From: Paracoccaceae bacterium
GTDB lineage: Bacteria; Pseudomonadota; Alphaproteobacteria; Rhodobacterales; Rhodobacteraceae
DNA length: 64,000 nt
Direction of reading: 5' to 3'
Assembly: GCA_012103375.1 (NCBI GenBank)
Contig: WLWX01000001.1
Coordinates: 1,354,501 to 1,418,500, forward strand
In this document: in pieces, positions 17,047 through 25,117 of the stretch
Layout: every line of letters begins with the position of its first letter
Position numbering within the stretch: the stretch's first letter is position 1
Program-made: the position numbers and the translations under genes
The notes under the pieces: generated by a model
Seen by the model: only the letters and a program-made list of their open reading frames with translations
Databases searched by the model: none
What the model was told of the DNA's origin: nothing

Positions 17047-17523
17047 TTAATGCGTGTGGCCGTGCGGGGCGTGCCCGTGGTGCCCGTCATGCCCATGCCC
17101 ATGGTCCGCGTCGTCATCGTGGCTGTGGCCGTGGGCGGCGTCATGGTCGCGCGCTTTCTGGATCATCAGCTCGCGCGGCTGCGCGTGGCCGTCGCTCAAC
17201 GCTTCGACGGTGGCGCGGAACAGATCAGCCTCGGGCGGCAGCTGCCCGGCCAGAAACCCGGCAAGGCGCGCCAATGCGATGGCCTGACTTGCAATGGCGT
17301 CCACCGTCTCATCCTCTTCAGCGGCTGTGGCATCGCCCAATGCGCGGGCCAGCCCGTCGTTAAATATCGCCTCCATATAGGTGGCGCGCCCTTCGCCGCT
17401 GGCCAGATTTTTCGGCGCAGCCGCGGTTGCAGCCGCATCCAGACCAAGCATCTTGGACATGCCCTGAAACCGCTCCAGCACTTCCTGGCTGATCAGCAAT
17501 TGCTCGTCGATTTCACCGCACAT
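17047..17523 (-). CDS. Histidine-rich putative metal-binding protein
   Basis: A 158-residue soluble protein. Residues 1-120 are Ala/Leu-rich and helical (MCGEIDEQLLISQEVLERFQGM). The last 35 residues are a His/Asp/Gly tail (HDAAHGHSHDDDADHGHGHD and onward) of the kind found in nickel, cobalt or zinc storage and delivery proteins. I recognise no family for the body. It lies between a transporter gene of the nickel/cobalt type and a two-gene permease. A metal-chaperone or sensor role is inference from composition and context. Confidence 0.75.
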   Translation of the reverse strand: MCGEIDEQLLISQEVLERFQGMSKMLGLDAAATAAAPKNLASGEGRATYMEAIFNDGLARALGDATAAEEDETVDAIASQAIALARLAGFLAGQLPPEADLFRATVEALSDGHAQPRELMIQKARDHDAAHGHSHDDDADHGHGHDGHHGHAPHGHTH

Positions 17524-17541
17524 GGGCCAGTCCTTTCAAGG

Positions 17542-18296
17542 CTATAGCGCTGGCGAGAGTATCGCCGGAAAACTGTGAACCACAAGTGAACCACCGACCC
17601 ACAGGGCCAGCGCCGCAATCGCAACACCCGTGGCGGTCTGCATCCAACCCGCACCGCGCCCGATCACCCCGAGGGGGTAAGAGGCAACCGCACTCAGCAC
17701 CGCCATTCCGGCGAGTGAGCCAAGGCCGAACAGCGCAAAATATCCCAGCGCCTGCGTCACTGTATCTGCCGCGGCGACGGCCAGCACCAGCAACCCGGCA
17801 GAGCCTGCCGCGCCGTGCAGCAGCCCGACCCCGAAGACCATCGCGCGCGCCCGACCATCGCGCGCGCCCGGTGGCTGTGGCTGTGGTCATGCGCGCCGTG
17901 GGGCGCGGCTTCGCCTGCGTGGCTGTGCAGGTGGATGTGCTTTTTGGTCCCGTGTGCGTGCACGTGGACATGAATGCGATCCCGCCGCATCTTCCACAGC
18001 ACGCGCAGACCAAGCGCGATGATCATCACCCCAACCGCGCCTTCCATCGTCGCCTCGACCCGGCCCGAAATCGTCAGCCCGGCCAGCACCACGACCGAGC
18101 AGATCACGAACAGCGCCGTGGTATGCCCCAACCCCCAAAGCGCGCCGCGCGCGATCAGCCGCGCACGCCCGTCGCCTTCGTTGGCGAATGTGGCGACGGC
18201 GGCCAGGTGGTCCGCCTCAAGCGCGTGGGCCATGCCGATGACAAAGCCCAGGGCCAGGAACGCGGTCGGTTCCCCAAGAAAATCAAGCCAGTTCAT
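17542..18296 (-). pseudogene. Nickel/cobalt-type (UreH/NiCoT-like) transporter, frameshifted by a 17-bp duplication
   Basis: From ATG 18296 the product reads MNWLDFLGEPTAFLALGFVI then GMAHALEADHLAAVATFANE; H-A-x-E-A-D-H is the metal-binding signature of NiCoT and UreH-like transporters. A His-rich loop (IHVHVHAHGTKKHIHLHSHA) follows. At 17836-17869 a 17-bp unit is duplicated in tandem and shifts the frame; the remaining membrane half (VFGVGLLHGAAGSAGLLVLA to the end) continues in a second frame. Deleting one unit gives a continuous protein of about 245 residues. The gene overlaps the upstream unknown gene by 4 bases. Confidence 0.88.
17836..17869. repeat. 17-bp perfect tandem duplication
   Basis: GACCATCGCGCGCGCCC occurs at 17836-17852 and again, identically, at 17853-17869. 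Because 17 is not a multiple of 3, the second copy breaks the transporter frame. The GC-repeat sequence is prone to replication slippage. Confidence 0.95.
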
Positions 18297-18871
18297 GCGC
18301 GCATTCCTGTCAGCATGGCGGGGATATAGTCGTCGTCGCTGGCAACCACCAGCACGCGGGTGAATGGGCGCATTGCGTTTACGACCCGGTCGACTTCAGC
18401 CTGTAACTGCCCGTTTGCCAGCGCCAATCCCGCGCAGGTGATGCCGCGGCTGTAACATTCCCGCGCGATGACACCGGCTGCACCTTCGCTGTCACCAGAG
18501 GCCGCCAACAGAACCACCACATCCGCGCCGTCAACCTCGTCCAGCAGATCGGCGCGGGTGCCGTCTGGATGGCTAAGCGGCAGGTCGGTGGCGGCGGTGT
18601 CGGGACCCACCGGGCCAGCCGAAACGGTCAGGAAATGCGCGTTGTTCCAGGGGTCTTCGGTGATCGCATACATCGCCTCGGCAGCCCGCGCATCCAGCGC
18701 GAAAATGCGAGAGGTTCGGGTGCGCGAATTGGGATAGTCCACGCGGAACGCCGCCTCGGCCCGAGTTGTCGCGCGCGCGCAGCCCCCCAGCATCGTGGGA
18801 TGGTCCACTGGCCCACGCCCGGCCCGCGTGGCGTTGTCGGCCTCGAACATATCCTCACCGTCGTGGGGCAT
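18293..18871 (-). CDS. Protein of unknown function in the Rieske oxygenase operon
   Basis: A 192-residue soluble protein starting MPHDGEDMFEADNATRAGRG. The N-terminal third is Arg-rich without a recognisable domain. The rest alternates strands and helices, with ADVVVLLAASGDSEGAAGVI and VNAMRPFTRVLVVASDDDYI, suggesting a Rossmann-like fold. I do not recognise the family. Its start overlaps the Rieske oxygenase stop (TGATG) and its stop overlaps the metal transporter start by 4 bases, so it is translationally coupled to both and may link oxygenase function and metal supply. Confidence 0.7.
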   Translation of the reverse strand: MPHDGEDMFEADNATRAGRGPVDHPTMLGGCARATTRAEAAFRVDYPNSRTRTSRIFALDARAAEAMYAITEDPWNNAHFLTVSAGPVGPDTAATDLPLSHPDGTRADLLDEVDGADVVVLLAASGDSEGAAGVIARECYSRGITCAGLALANGQLQAEVDRVVNAMRPFTRVLVVASDDDYIPAMLTGMRA

Positions 18872-20160
18872 CAGACCGAGGTCTGCTTGACGCCGGGGCG
18901 CACGGTTAGGTCGTCTTTCATGGCGTCTTTGAATGGCTGGTCCGGCGGCAGCACGCGCGCGGCGGAGCGTACCTGCTGATGGTCCACCGACCGCCCCGGC
19001 GGCTCCACCCCCTTGTCGCGCAGCGCGATACAGGCCTTGCGCAGTCGATGCCGCGCCATGATAATCCCGTTGTCGGTGGAGACCAGGTTCTCCTTCGTTC
19101 GGTCCACAATCGGCCCCATGCTTTCTTGAAGCGAGGCATCCTGCATCGCGATGCCCCAGACGCCGGAATATGTCTCCCCCCGTGCCTGTGCCTCCCGATC
19201 AATCAGGTAATCGTTGTCCTTGTTCTGACGCGGGCGGAAGCTGCCCGGCGCCTCATACTGGTTATGGACCCCGTAACCGTCCTCCATCGCCTGACGCTCA
19301 TCCTTGGTCAGCGCGCGGGTCGGGTGGTAATCGAAGCTCCACGCCCAGCAGTTTTCGTCGTCGATGGGCACCCAGAAATGCCCGTGCATCGGGTGATCGC
19401 CGCGCGGCGGCACCATGGTGAAGCTGGGCATCACCCAGGGCGTGATCCGCCAGTAATAATGGTCGTCCTCGGCCATCCGGCGCGCACCGATGGACAGGCC
19501 GCCAGCGCTTTCGACAACCTCGAACACCGGCTTCTTGTCGTTCTGATTGTACTTGTTGCCCTTAGAGCCGCGAAACAGCGGATCTGTGTTCAGGCTGCCG
19601 GAGTGCAGGAAACTTACGTGGCTGCTGTCAATCCCGCCTTCCATCGCCTGCAACCAGTTGCATTCCTGCCAGCGTTTGGAGGTATAGGTCTGTTCCGCCG
19701 GAACAGTCGCAAATTCCCATTCCGGTTCCGGGGGCCGGTTCTCGGCGTCCCCCATATGCGTCCACAGGATATCGCCGACCTTGATCAGCGGGTAACCCTT
19801 CAGCTTGATCTTGGCGCAGAAGCCGGATTCTTCAGGCTCGCTCGGCACTTCAATACACTGTCCGGTATAGTCGTACTTCCAGCCGTGATAGGGGCAGCGC
19901 AGCCCGCCTTCTTCGTTACGCCCGAACCACAGCGACACGCCGCGATGCGCGCAAAATTCATCCATCAGGCCATAGCGGCCCTTGCTGTCGCGAAACGCGA
20001 TCAGCCGCTCGCCCAGCAGCTTCACCCGCACCGGCGGGCAGTCATCCTCAGCCAGTTCGCGGGCCAGCAGCGCGGGCTGCCAATACTGGCGAAACATCTC
20101 GCCCATGGCGGTGCCGGGGTCGGTCTGCGTCAGTAACTCGTTGATGTCCTTGCGAAGCAT
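18871..20160 (-). CDS. Rieske non-heme iron oxygenase, large subunit (phthalate 4,5-dioxygenase type)
   Basis: A 429-residue protein with the Rieske motif C70-x-H72 and C89-x2-H92 (CAHRGVSLWFG then RCPYHGWKYD) and a catalytic domain with D178, H181 and H186 in EGGIDSSHVSFLH, the bridging Asp and iron ligands of this family. Overall form and motifs resemble the phthalate 4,5-dioxygenase oxygenase subunit, which dihydroxylates aromatic carboxylates in a single-subunit-type oligomer. It is second in the minus-strand operon behind the bicupin gene. A Rieske ferredoxin is encoded at 32.8 kb; no reductase is seen in the window. The exact substrate is not determined by sequence. Confidence 0.9.
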   Translation of the reverse strand: MLRKDINELLTQTDPGTAMGEMFRQYWQPALLARELAEDDCPPVRVKLLGERLIAFRDSKGRYGLMDEFCAHRGVSLWFGRNEEGGLRCPYHGWKYDYTGQCIEVPSEPEESGFCAKIKLKGYPLIKVGDILWTHMGDAENRPPEPEWEFATVPAEQTYTSKRWQECNWLQAMEGGIDSSHVSFLHSGSLNTDPLFRGSKGNKYNQNDKKPVFEVVESAGGLSIGARRMAEDDHYYWRITPWVMPSFTMVPPRGDHPMHGHFWVPIDDENCWAWSFDYHPTRALTKDERQAMEDGYGVHNQYEAPGSFRPRQNKDNDYLIDREAQARGETYSGVWGIAMQDASLQESMGPIVDRTKENLVSTDNGIIMARHRLRKACIALRDKGVEPPGRSVDHQQVRSAARVLPPDQPFKDAMKDDLTVRPGVKQTSV

Positions 20161-20174
20161 GGCAAACGCTCCTG

Positions 20175-21290
20175 TTAAGGTTTCGGCGGCAGGTCCGGCT
20201 TTTCCAACTCATACGCCTCGGCCATTTGCGAGGTCAGGCCGTTCTCGGCCAAAGCATCGGCGAACATGGTCCGCACTGCCGCGCTTTCGTCGGCATAGTC
20301 AATCTGGTCGCCGCCAATGCGCTGCGAAATCCACGCCTTCGGTACGCCCTGCGCGTTGCGGATCGCCACGCCCTCGTATTTGAACGCCAGATAGCGTGCG
20401 GGAGTCGTGCCGGTGTTGAAATGCTGGTGGAACCACATATTCGGCGGCACGATCATGGTGCCGGGCTTCCAGTCGTAGCGCTGCGGCTCCTCTCCTTCCG
20501 GCCACATCAGGGAATATCCGGTGCCCGACAACAGGATCACATGCGCGCCGGGGCCGTGGCGGTGGCATTTCTTGTAGGTGCCGACCGGGAACTGGCTGAT
20601 GTGGCTGTTCATCGAGCATTTCGCCAGCTGGAACCGGATATGCCCGCCGCCCGCGCCGCGTTCCTTGGCATAGACCAGCGGCAGGTTCACCGCGTCGGCG
20701 ACGAAGTTCGTCTCCATCATGAAGCCGTCGGTTTCCTTGGTCTCGCCGAAATACTCAGGCTCACCGGAAAAGCGGCCCTTGAAGTCATGCGCCGTGCCGA
20801 AGATGAAATCGGGTTCTTCGAAGACATTCATCAAGGGCGGCATGTTGGTGACGCCGATATAGCGCGCCGGTTCAGACCCTGAGCCGTTGAAATGCTGGTG
20901 ATTGGCGTTCAGCGGGATGCCGAAGATCGCGCCCGGGCCCCATTCAAAGCTGACCTTCTGGCCCGCGTCGTTCCAGACCACGGTCGACCCGCGCCCGGAC
21001 AGGATCAGCACGGTTTCTTCGAACAATTGCCGGTGCGGGGCCAGTTTGCCGCCAGCAGGGATCTCCATGACATAACAATCGTTGGTGGTGCGGCTGGCGT
21101 CGTGGTTCATGAACACCGCATTGCCACCACGCCGCGCCCAGGGTTTCAACGCGACCTCATGCAGCGACGGGACGTAGTTTCCGTTGATCAGCTCCAGCCC
21201 TTCGGCGGCCAGAAACCTTGTATATGGCGTCTCTTTCTCGGTGCGGAACTTGTCCGCCATCTTGTCGGACACAACGGCATGTTTGGTCAT
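20175..21290 (-). CDS. Bicupin (two-domain cupin) protein
   Basis: A 371-residue protein with two cupin domains. The first has HRQLFEETVLILSGRGSTVV at about residue 90 and a second motif WGPGAIFGIPLNANHQHFNG. The C-terminal one has CHRHGPGAHVILLSGTGYSL then WKPGTMIVPPNMWFHQHFNT. Gentisate and hydroxynaphthoate dioxygenases are bicupins of this size, so extradiol-like ring cleavage is possible, but it is not a clear member. The ATG at 21290 follows GGGAGAG; the 18 residues before it are unsupported. It is first in the minus-strand operon with the Rieske oxygenase and starts 83 bases from operator C. Confidence 0.82.
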   Translation of the reverse strand: MTKHAVVSDKMADKFRTEKETPYTRFLAAEGLELINGNYVPSLHEVALKPWARRGGNAVFMNHDASRTTNDCYVMEIPAGGKLAPHRQLFEETVLILSGRGSTVVWNDAGQKVSFEWGPGAIFGIPLNANHQHFNGSGSEPARYIGVTNMPPLMNVFEEPDFIFGTAHDFKGRFSGEPEYFGETKETDGFMMETNFVADAVNLPLVYAKERGAGGGHIRFQLAKCSMNSHISQFPVGTYKKCHRHGPGAHVILLSGTGYSLMWPEGEEPQRYDWKPGTMIVPPNMWFHQHFNTGTTPARYLAFKYEGVAIRNAQGVPKAWISQRIGGDQIDYADESAAVRTMFADALAENGLTSQMAEAYELEKPDLPPKP

Positions 21291-21372
21291 CGCAATCTCT
21301 CCCGCCGCGTCGCGCGTTGTTGTCAGCTTTTGGAATTGCCTCAACGCTACGGCAGGGGTAGGGTGCCGTCAA

Positions 21373-21398
21373 TGGACCGGCGGTCCACATAGAGGAAC
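21373..21398 (+). promoter_or_regulatory. Operator site C of the proposed IclR regulon (divergent promoter)
   Basis: TGGACC at 21373-21378, GGTCC at 21382-21386 and GGAAC at 21394-21398 give the three half-sites; TGGACC-GGC-GGTCCA is also a perfect local inverted repeat. The site sits between the divergent bicupin and EutA-like genes and ends 5 bases before the EutA-like ATG, so bound protein would block ribosome access or transcript start. Confidence 0.7.
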
Positions 21399-21403
21399 AC
21401 GAA

Positions 21404-23089
21404 ATGCCCGACCCGACGGACCCGCCGCGCCACACGATCGACGACCACATGTTCGGTGATTTCTACGATCACGAACATGGGCCGGATGCGGATCACGACC
21501 ACGACGATATCGACCCCGGTCCGTTGGAGGAAAACCCGATTTGGCTGCGCGACAACGTCTCGCTGACCAGTGTGGGGATCGACATCGGGTCAGCGGGGAC
21601 GCAGGTGATATTCTCGACCGTGCATCTGCAACGAAAGGCCGACAGCCATGCCTCACGCTATGTCATCGTGGACCGGGCGACGGCGTATCAAAGTCCGGTC
21701 AGCCTGACCCCATACGCGGGCGCGTTAATCGACGCCGCCGCCCTTGGCGCGATCATCGACAACGCCTATGCCGGGGCGACGATCCGCCCGGCTGACATCG
21801 ACACCGGCGTGGTGATCCTGACCGGAGAGGCGCTTAGGCGTGAAAATGCGCAGGCCATTGCCGACATTGTTTCGGCCAAGGGCGGTGATTTCGTCACCGC
21901 GACGGCGGGCAACCATATGGAGGCGCTGCTGGCGTCCTATGGCTCGGGCGCGGCGAAGGCCAGCCATGATGCAGGCAGTCGCATCCTGAACGTCGATATC
22001 GGTGGTGGAACGACGAATCTGGCTGTGTGTGACGCGGGCGAAGTTGTCTGGACCGCCGCCCTGCACATCGGCGGGCGGCTGATCGCGGTGCAGGATGGCA
22101 AGGTGATCCGGGCCGAAGAAGCGGGCATCCACCTGGCCGCGCAGGCAGGGGTAACTGTGGCCCTCGGCGACGCGCTTTCCGCCGATGACCTGAGGCGGGT
22201 TGCCATACATTTTGCCGACGCTTTGCAGACGGCAGTCCGACAGCGACCATTGCCCGATGCGGTGGCGGATCTGTTCCTGACCGACATCCCCGATGATATC
22301 GACCCGCTGGACGGCATCATGGTGTCCGGCGGTGTCGGCGAATACGTCGCGGGGCGTGAATCTCGCGATTTCGGCGACCTGGGCCTGCCACTAGGCCAGG
22401 CCTTGCGTGACCGGGCCGCCGCCGGGGACCTGGGCGCGCCGCTGATCCCGGCGGCGGCCTGTATCCGGGCCACGGCGTTGGGGGCGTCCGAGTACTCGGT
22501 CCAGCTGAGCGGGCAGACCAGCACGGTCACCGCCCCCGGCAAGCTGTTGCCGCGGCGGTCGATGCAGGTGCTGAAACCGGCGCTGGATCTGGCGGATGAA
22601 CCGGGCGCCGGGCGCATTTCAGCGGCGATCCGCGATCATTTCGCGGCTTTCGACCTGACGCCTGCCACCGACGAAGTCGCCCTGGCCTTCGATTTCGATC
22701 TGCCCCCGGATTACGCGTCGATCCGCGCGCTGGCGGACGGGATCGCCGAGGCGATGGCCCCGCGTCTGCAAGGCGATCACCCGCTGTTTGTGATGATCGA
22801 CGGGGATATAGCGCAGACGCTCGGCGGCATCCTGCGCGACGAAATTGGCGTTGAAAATGAGCTACTTATCCTCGACGGGTTGTCCCTGCGCGACTTTGAC
22901 TACGTCGATCTTGGGAAGATCAGATTGCCGTCTTACACGGTGCCGGTCACCGTCAAATCGCTGCTGTTCTCGGACGATCCGCGTGGCCCGCGCCGGGCCG
23001 AGCGGCGGCAGTTCGGGCCGCGAGGCCATGACCATCACCACGACCACCATCATCACCCACATGCGCACCCACACGTCAAGCGGCGTTGA
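21404..23089 (+). CDS. EutA-like ethanolamine ammonia-lyase reactivase homologue with histidine-rich ends
   Basis: The 561-residue protein contains VGIDIGSAGTQVIFSTVHL at about residue 60, ILNVDIGGGTTNLAVCDAGE in the middle and IMVSGGVGEY later: the ASKHA-type nucleotide-binding pattern of EutA, which reactivates the B12-dependent ethanolamine ammonia-lyase using ATP. No eutBC genes are in the window. Unusually it has a His/Asp-rich N-terminal stretch (residues about 14-36) and a C-terminal tail of about 20 residues, roughly half of them His. It starts at ATG 21404 after AGGAA and leads the plus-strand operon with the IclR gene. It may serve another B12- or metal-dependent enzyme; that is inference. 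Confidence 0.8.
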   Translation: MPDPTDPPRHTIDDHMFGDFYDHEHGPDADHDHDDIDPGPLEENPIWLRDNVSLTSVGIDIGSAGTQVIFSTVHLQRKADSHASRYVIVDRATAYQSPVSLTPYAGALIDAAALGAIIDNAYAGATIRPADIDTGVVILTGEALRRENAQAIADIVSAKGGDFVTATAGNHMEALLASYGSGAAKASHDAGSRILNVDIGGGTTNLAVCDAGEVVWTAALHIGGRLIAVQDGKVIRAEEAGIHLAAQAGVTVALGDALSADDLRRVAIHFADALQTAVRQRPLPDAVADLFLTDIPDDIDPLDGIMVSGGVGEYVAGRESRDFGDLGLPLGQALRDRAAAGDLGAPLIPAAACIRATALGASEYSVQLSGQTSTVTAPGKLLPRRSMQVLKPALDLADEPGAGRISAAIRDHFAAFDLTPATDEVALAFDFDLPPDYASIRALADGIAEAMAPRLQGDHPLFVMIDGDIAQTLGGILRDEIGVENELLILDGLSLRDFDYVDLGKIRLPSYTVPVTVKSLLFSDDPRGPRRAERRQFGPRGHDHHHDHHHHPHAHPHVKRR

Positions 23090-23113
23090 CAGGTGGTGCG
23101 CATCCGCAACTAA

Positions 23114-23139
23114 TGGAACCATGTTCTGCATCAAGGAAC
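23114..23139 (+). promoter_or_regulatory. Operator site D of the proposed IclR regulon
   Basis: TGGAAC at 23114-23119, GTTCT at 23123-23127 and GGAAC at 23135-23139, spaced exactly as in site C. It lies in the 54 bases between the EutA-like stop and the IclR gene and overlaps its ribosome-binding site, which suggests autoregulation. Confidence 0.6.
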
Positions 23140-23143
23140 GCGA

Positions 23144-23983
23144 TTGACCGACATGAGCAATCCAGCCCGGACGCCAAGGAAAGAAATTAACCGCAATCTG
23201 CGGCGCGACAGCTCTCGACTGTCGTCAGTGACGACAGCGATTCACCTGCTGAAGACCTTTACCGAGGACGACAAGGAACTTGGGATCAGTGAGCTTGCCA
23301 AACGGCTGAGCGTGGCAAAAAGCACGGTTCACCGGCTTGCCGGGACGCTGTTGGAAGAAGGGCTGTTACAGCAGAACCCGGAAAATGGCCCTTACTGTCT
23401 GGGGGTAGGGCTATTCTCACTCGGGTCACTGGTGCGGGCGCGGCTGGATGTGACAAGCGAATCCAAGATTATCCTCAATGACTTACGCGAACAAACGCAA
23501 GAGAACGTGCGCCTGGCGGTGCTGGAACGCCAAAGCGTGGTGTTCCTGCATGATTTTGAATCGCCGCAAACGCTGCGTCTGCGATCGGGCACCGGACAGC
23601 TGCGCCCGGCGTTCTGCACAGCTGAGGGGATCTGCCTGATCTCAGGCCTGCGAGAGCCCGAGCTGGCGGCTTTCCTGTCCTATCCGCGCGATGCACGCAC
23701 CGCCAGGACCGCGATCGACGAAGACACGCTGCGCGCCCGCATCCGGCGTACCAAACGCCAGGGCTATGCGGTGGAAGATGAGGATTGCGACGAAGGCACC
23801 CGCTGCATCGCCGCGCCGATCCACAATGGCGACGGGCGCATCATTGCTGCGGTCGGCATCGCCGGTCCGCGCGTGCGGATACGAAAGCGCGAATTCACAA
23901 AACTCGCCCCGCTGGCGATCGAGGCGGCGCAGCAGATCTCTGAACGACTGGGATTCTTCCGCCGTCAGCCGGTCTATGTCTGA
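23144..23983 (+). CDS. IclR-family transcriptional regulator
   Basis: A 279-residue regulator with an N-terminal winged helix-turn-helix (SVTTAIHLLKTFTEDDKELG, then SELAKRLSVAKSTVHRLAGT) and the IclR effector-binding domain (VRLAVLERQSVVFLHDFESP, GYAVEDEDCDEGTRCIAAPI, GRIIAAVGIAGP). IclR proteins such as PcaU, PobR and PcaR control aromatic acid catabolism and bind their substrate or pathway metabolite. The TTG at 23144 has AAGGAA at 5-base spacing; an ATG three codons later is the alternative. It is the only regulator gene between 5 and 33 kb, so it is the natural candidate to bind the five operator sites. Confidence 0.92.
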   Translation: MTDMSNPARTPRKEINRNLRRDSSRLSSVTTAIHLLKTFTEDDKELGISELAKRLSVAKSTVHRLAGTLLEEGLLQQNPENGPYCLGVGLFSLGSLVRARLDVTSESKIILNDLREQTQENVRLAVLERQSVVFLHDFESPQTLRLRSGTGQLRPAFCTAEGICLISGLREPELAAFLSYPRDARTARTAIDEDTLRARIRRTKRQGYAVEDEDCDEGTRCIAAPIHNGDGRIIAAVGIAGPRVRIRKREFTKLAPLAIEAAQQISERLGFFRRQPVYV

Positions 23984-24073
23984 AATGACCATTGCAGATC
24001 GGCGGCGCATTTGCGCGGGCAAGCCAGCCGGCGAAGCAACCGAAACATCCGAAACAAGCAGGAAACGCGCCAG

Positions 24074-25114
24074 ATGAGCAAGGTTTCGATACCCCAGTTG
24101 CACGACATGAAACGCGCGGGCGACAAGATCTTCGCGGTCGTGGCCTGGGATACCCATATGGCTGCCATCGCCGATCGGGTCGGGGTCGAAATCGTGTCGG
24201 TTGGCGATACCGTGGGCAAGAACCTCTGGGGTCATGAGACGATCATGGAAATCACTATGGATCAGATGATCACCGTTGCGCGCGCGGCGCGGCGCGGGGT
24301 GACGAATGCACTGCTGAGCGCGGATTTTCCTTATGGCCGATTGTGTTGAAAAACTCCGTTTTAGGGCCTGAACGATGATTTTTCTTTCCATGCAGCCCGA
24401 TCCTAAATTTTTGGCGCGGGGGTCGGCCCAAATCGCCTACATGCGCTCACGCGCAGCCATGCGCTGTCTCGTGGTCAAAGCTTTCCGACTATTTCGCTTC
24501 ATAGGTTTTCGCAAGAAATCCGCGACGCTCTGATTTCGGAGTTTTTCAACACAATCGGACCCTTGCAGGAAGGGGTCGAGGCCGCCGTCAGCGCCGCAAT
24601 CCGTTTCGTCAAAGAGGCGGGCGTCGATCTGATCAAACTCGACGGGGCCGCGGATTACCCCGAAGCGGTCGAGGCGCTGACCCGCGCGGGAATCCCGGTC
24701 TGGGCGCAGTTTGGCCTGACGCCGCAGACCGCTTTGGCGATGGGCATCCCATACGAAAATCAGGCGGCGGTCGGGCCCGATGTCGTGGCCGAGATGGAAG
24801 ACCGGATGCTGTCGGATGCGCAGATGCTGGAACGCGCCGGGGCGGTGCTGCTGGATTTCACCAACTCTGGCCCCCTGGTCGGCCCCAAGGTGGTCGAGGC
24901 TGTCAACATCCCGGTGATTGGCGGTTTCGGCGGCGGGCCGTGGCTGGATGGCCGGGTGCGGCTGGCGCAGGCGGCGGTCGGCTACAACGTGGCGGCGCTG
25001 GACCGGGAGCCGACGGGCTATGCCAATGTTGCCCGCACAATCCATGATGCGCTGGCTGAATGCGGTGATGACGTGCGCGCCGCGGGCCAGATCAAAGGGC
25101 AACCGGGGAGGTAG
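24074..25114 (+). pseudogene. PanB-like (ketopantoate hydroxymethyltransferase family) TIM-barrel protein, interrupted by a MITE
   Basis: From ATG 24074 the product reads QLHDMKRAGDKIFAVVAWDT, VEIVSVGDTVGKNLWGHETI, TMDQMITVARAARRGV and NALLSADFPYG, the N-terminal PanB pattern. The 218-bp MITE then adds RLC and a stop. After it the frame continues PLQEGVEAAVSAAIRFVKEA, GVDLIKLDGAADYPEAVEAL, GIPVWAQFGLTPQTALAMGI to the end. Removing 222 bp restores an open frame of about 272 residues. PanB adds a hydroxymethyl group from methylene-tetrahydrofolate to a 2-keto acid; this paralogue lies in a catabolic operon between the IclR and hydrolase genes, so its true substrate is open. Confidence 0.85.
24339..24556. 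mobile_element. 218-bp MITE-like element, copy 2
   Basis: Identical in sequence and orientation to copy 1, with perfect 20-bp terminal inverted repeats. The flanks are GGCC at 24335-24338 and GGAC at 24557-24560: an imperfect 4-bp target duplication differing at one base. It breaks the PanB-like gene after the DFPYG motif. Confidence 0.92.
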
Positions 25115-25117
25115 CGG

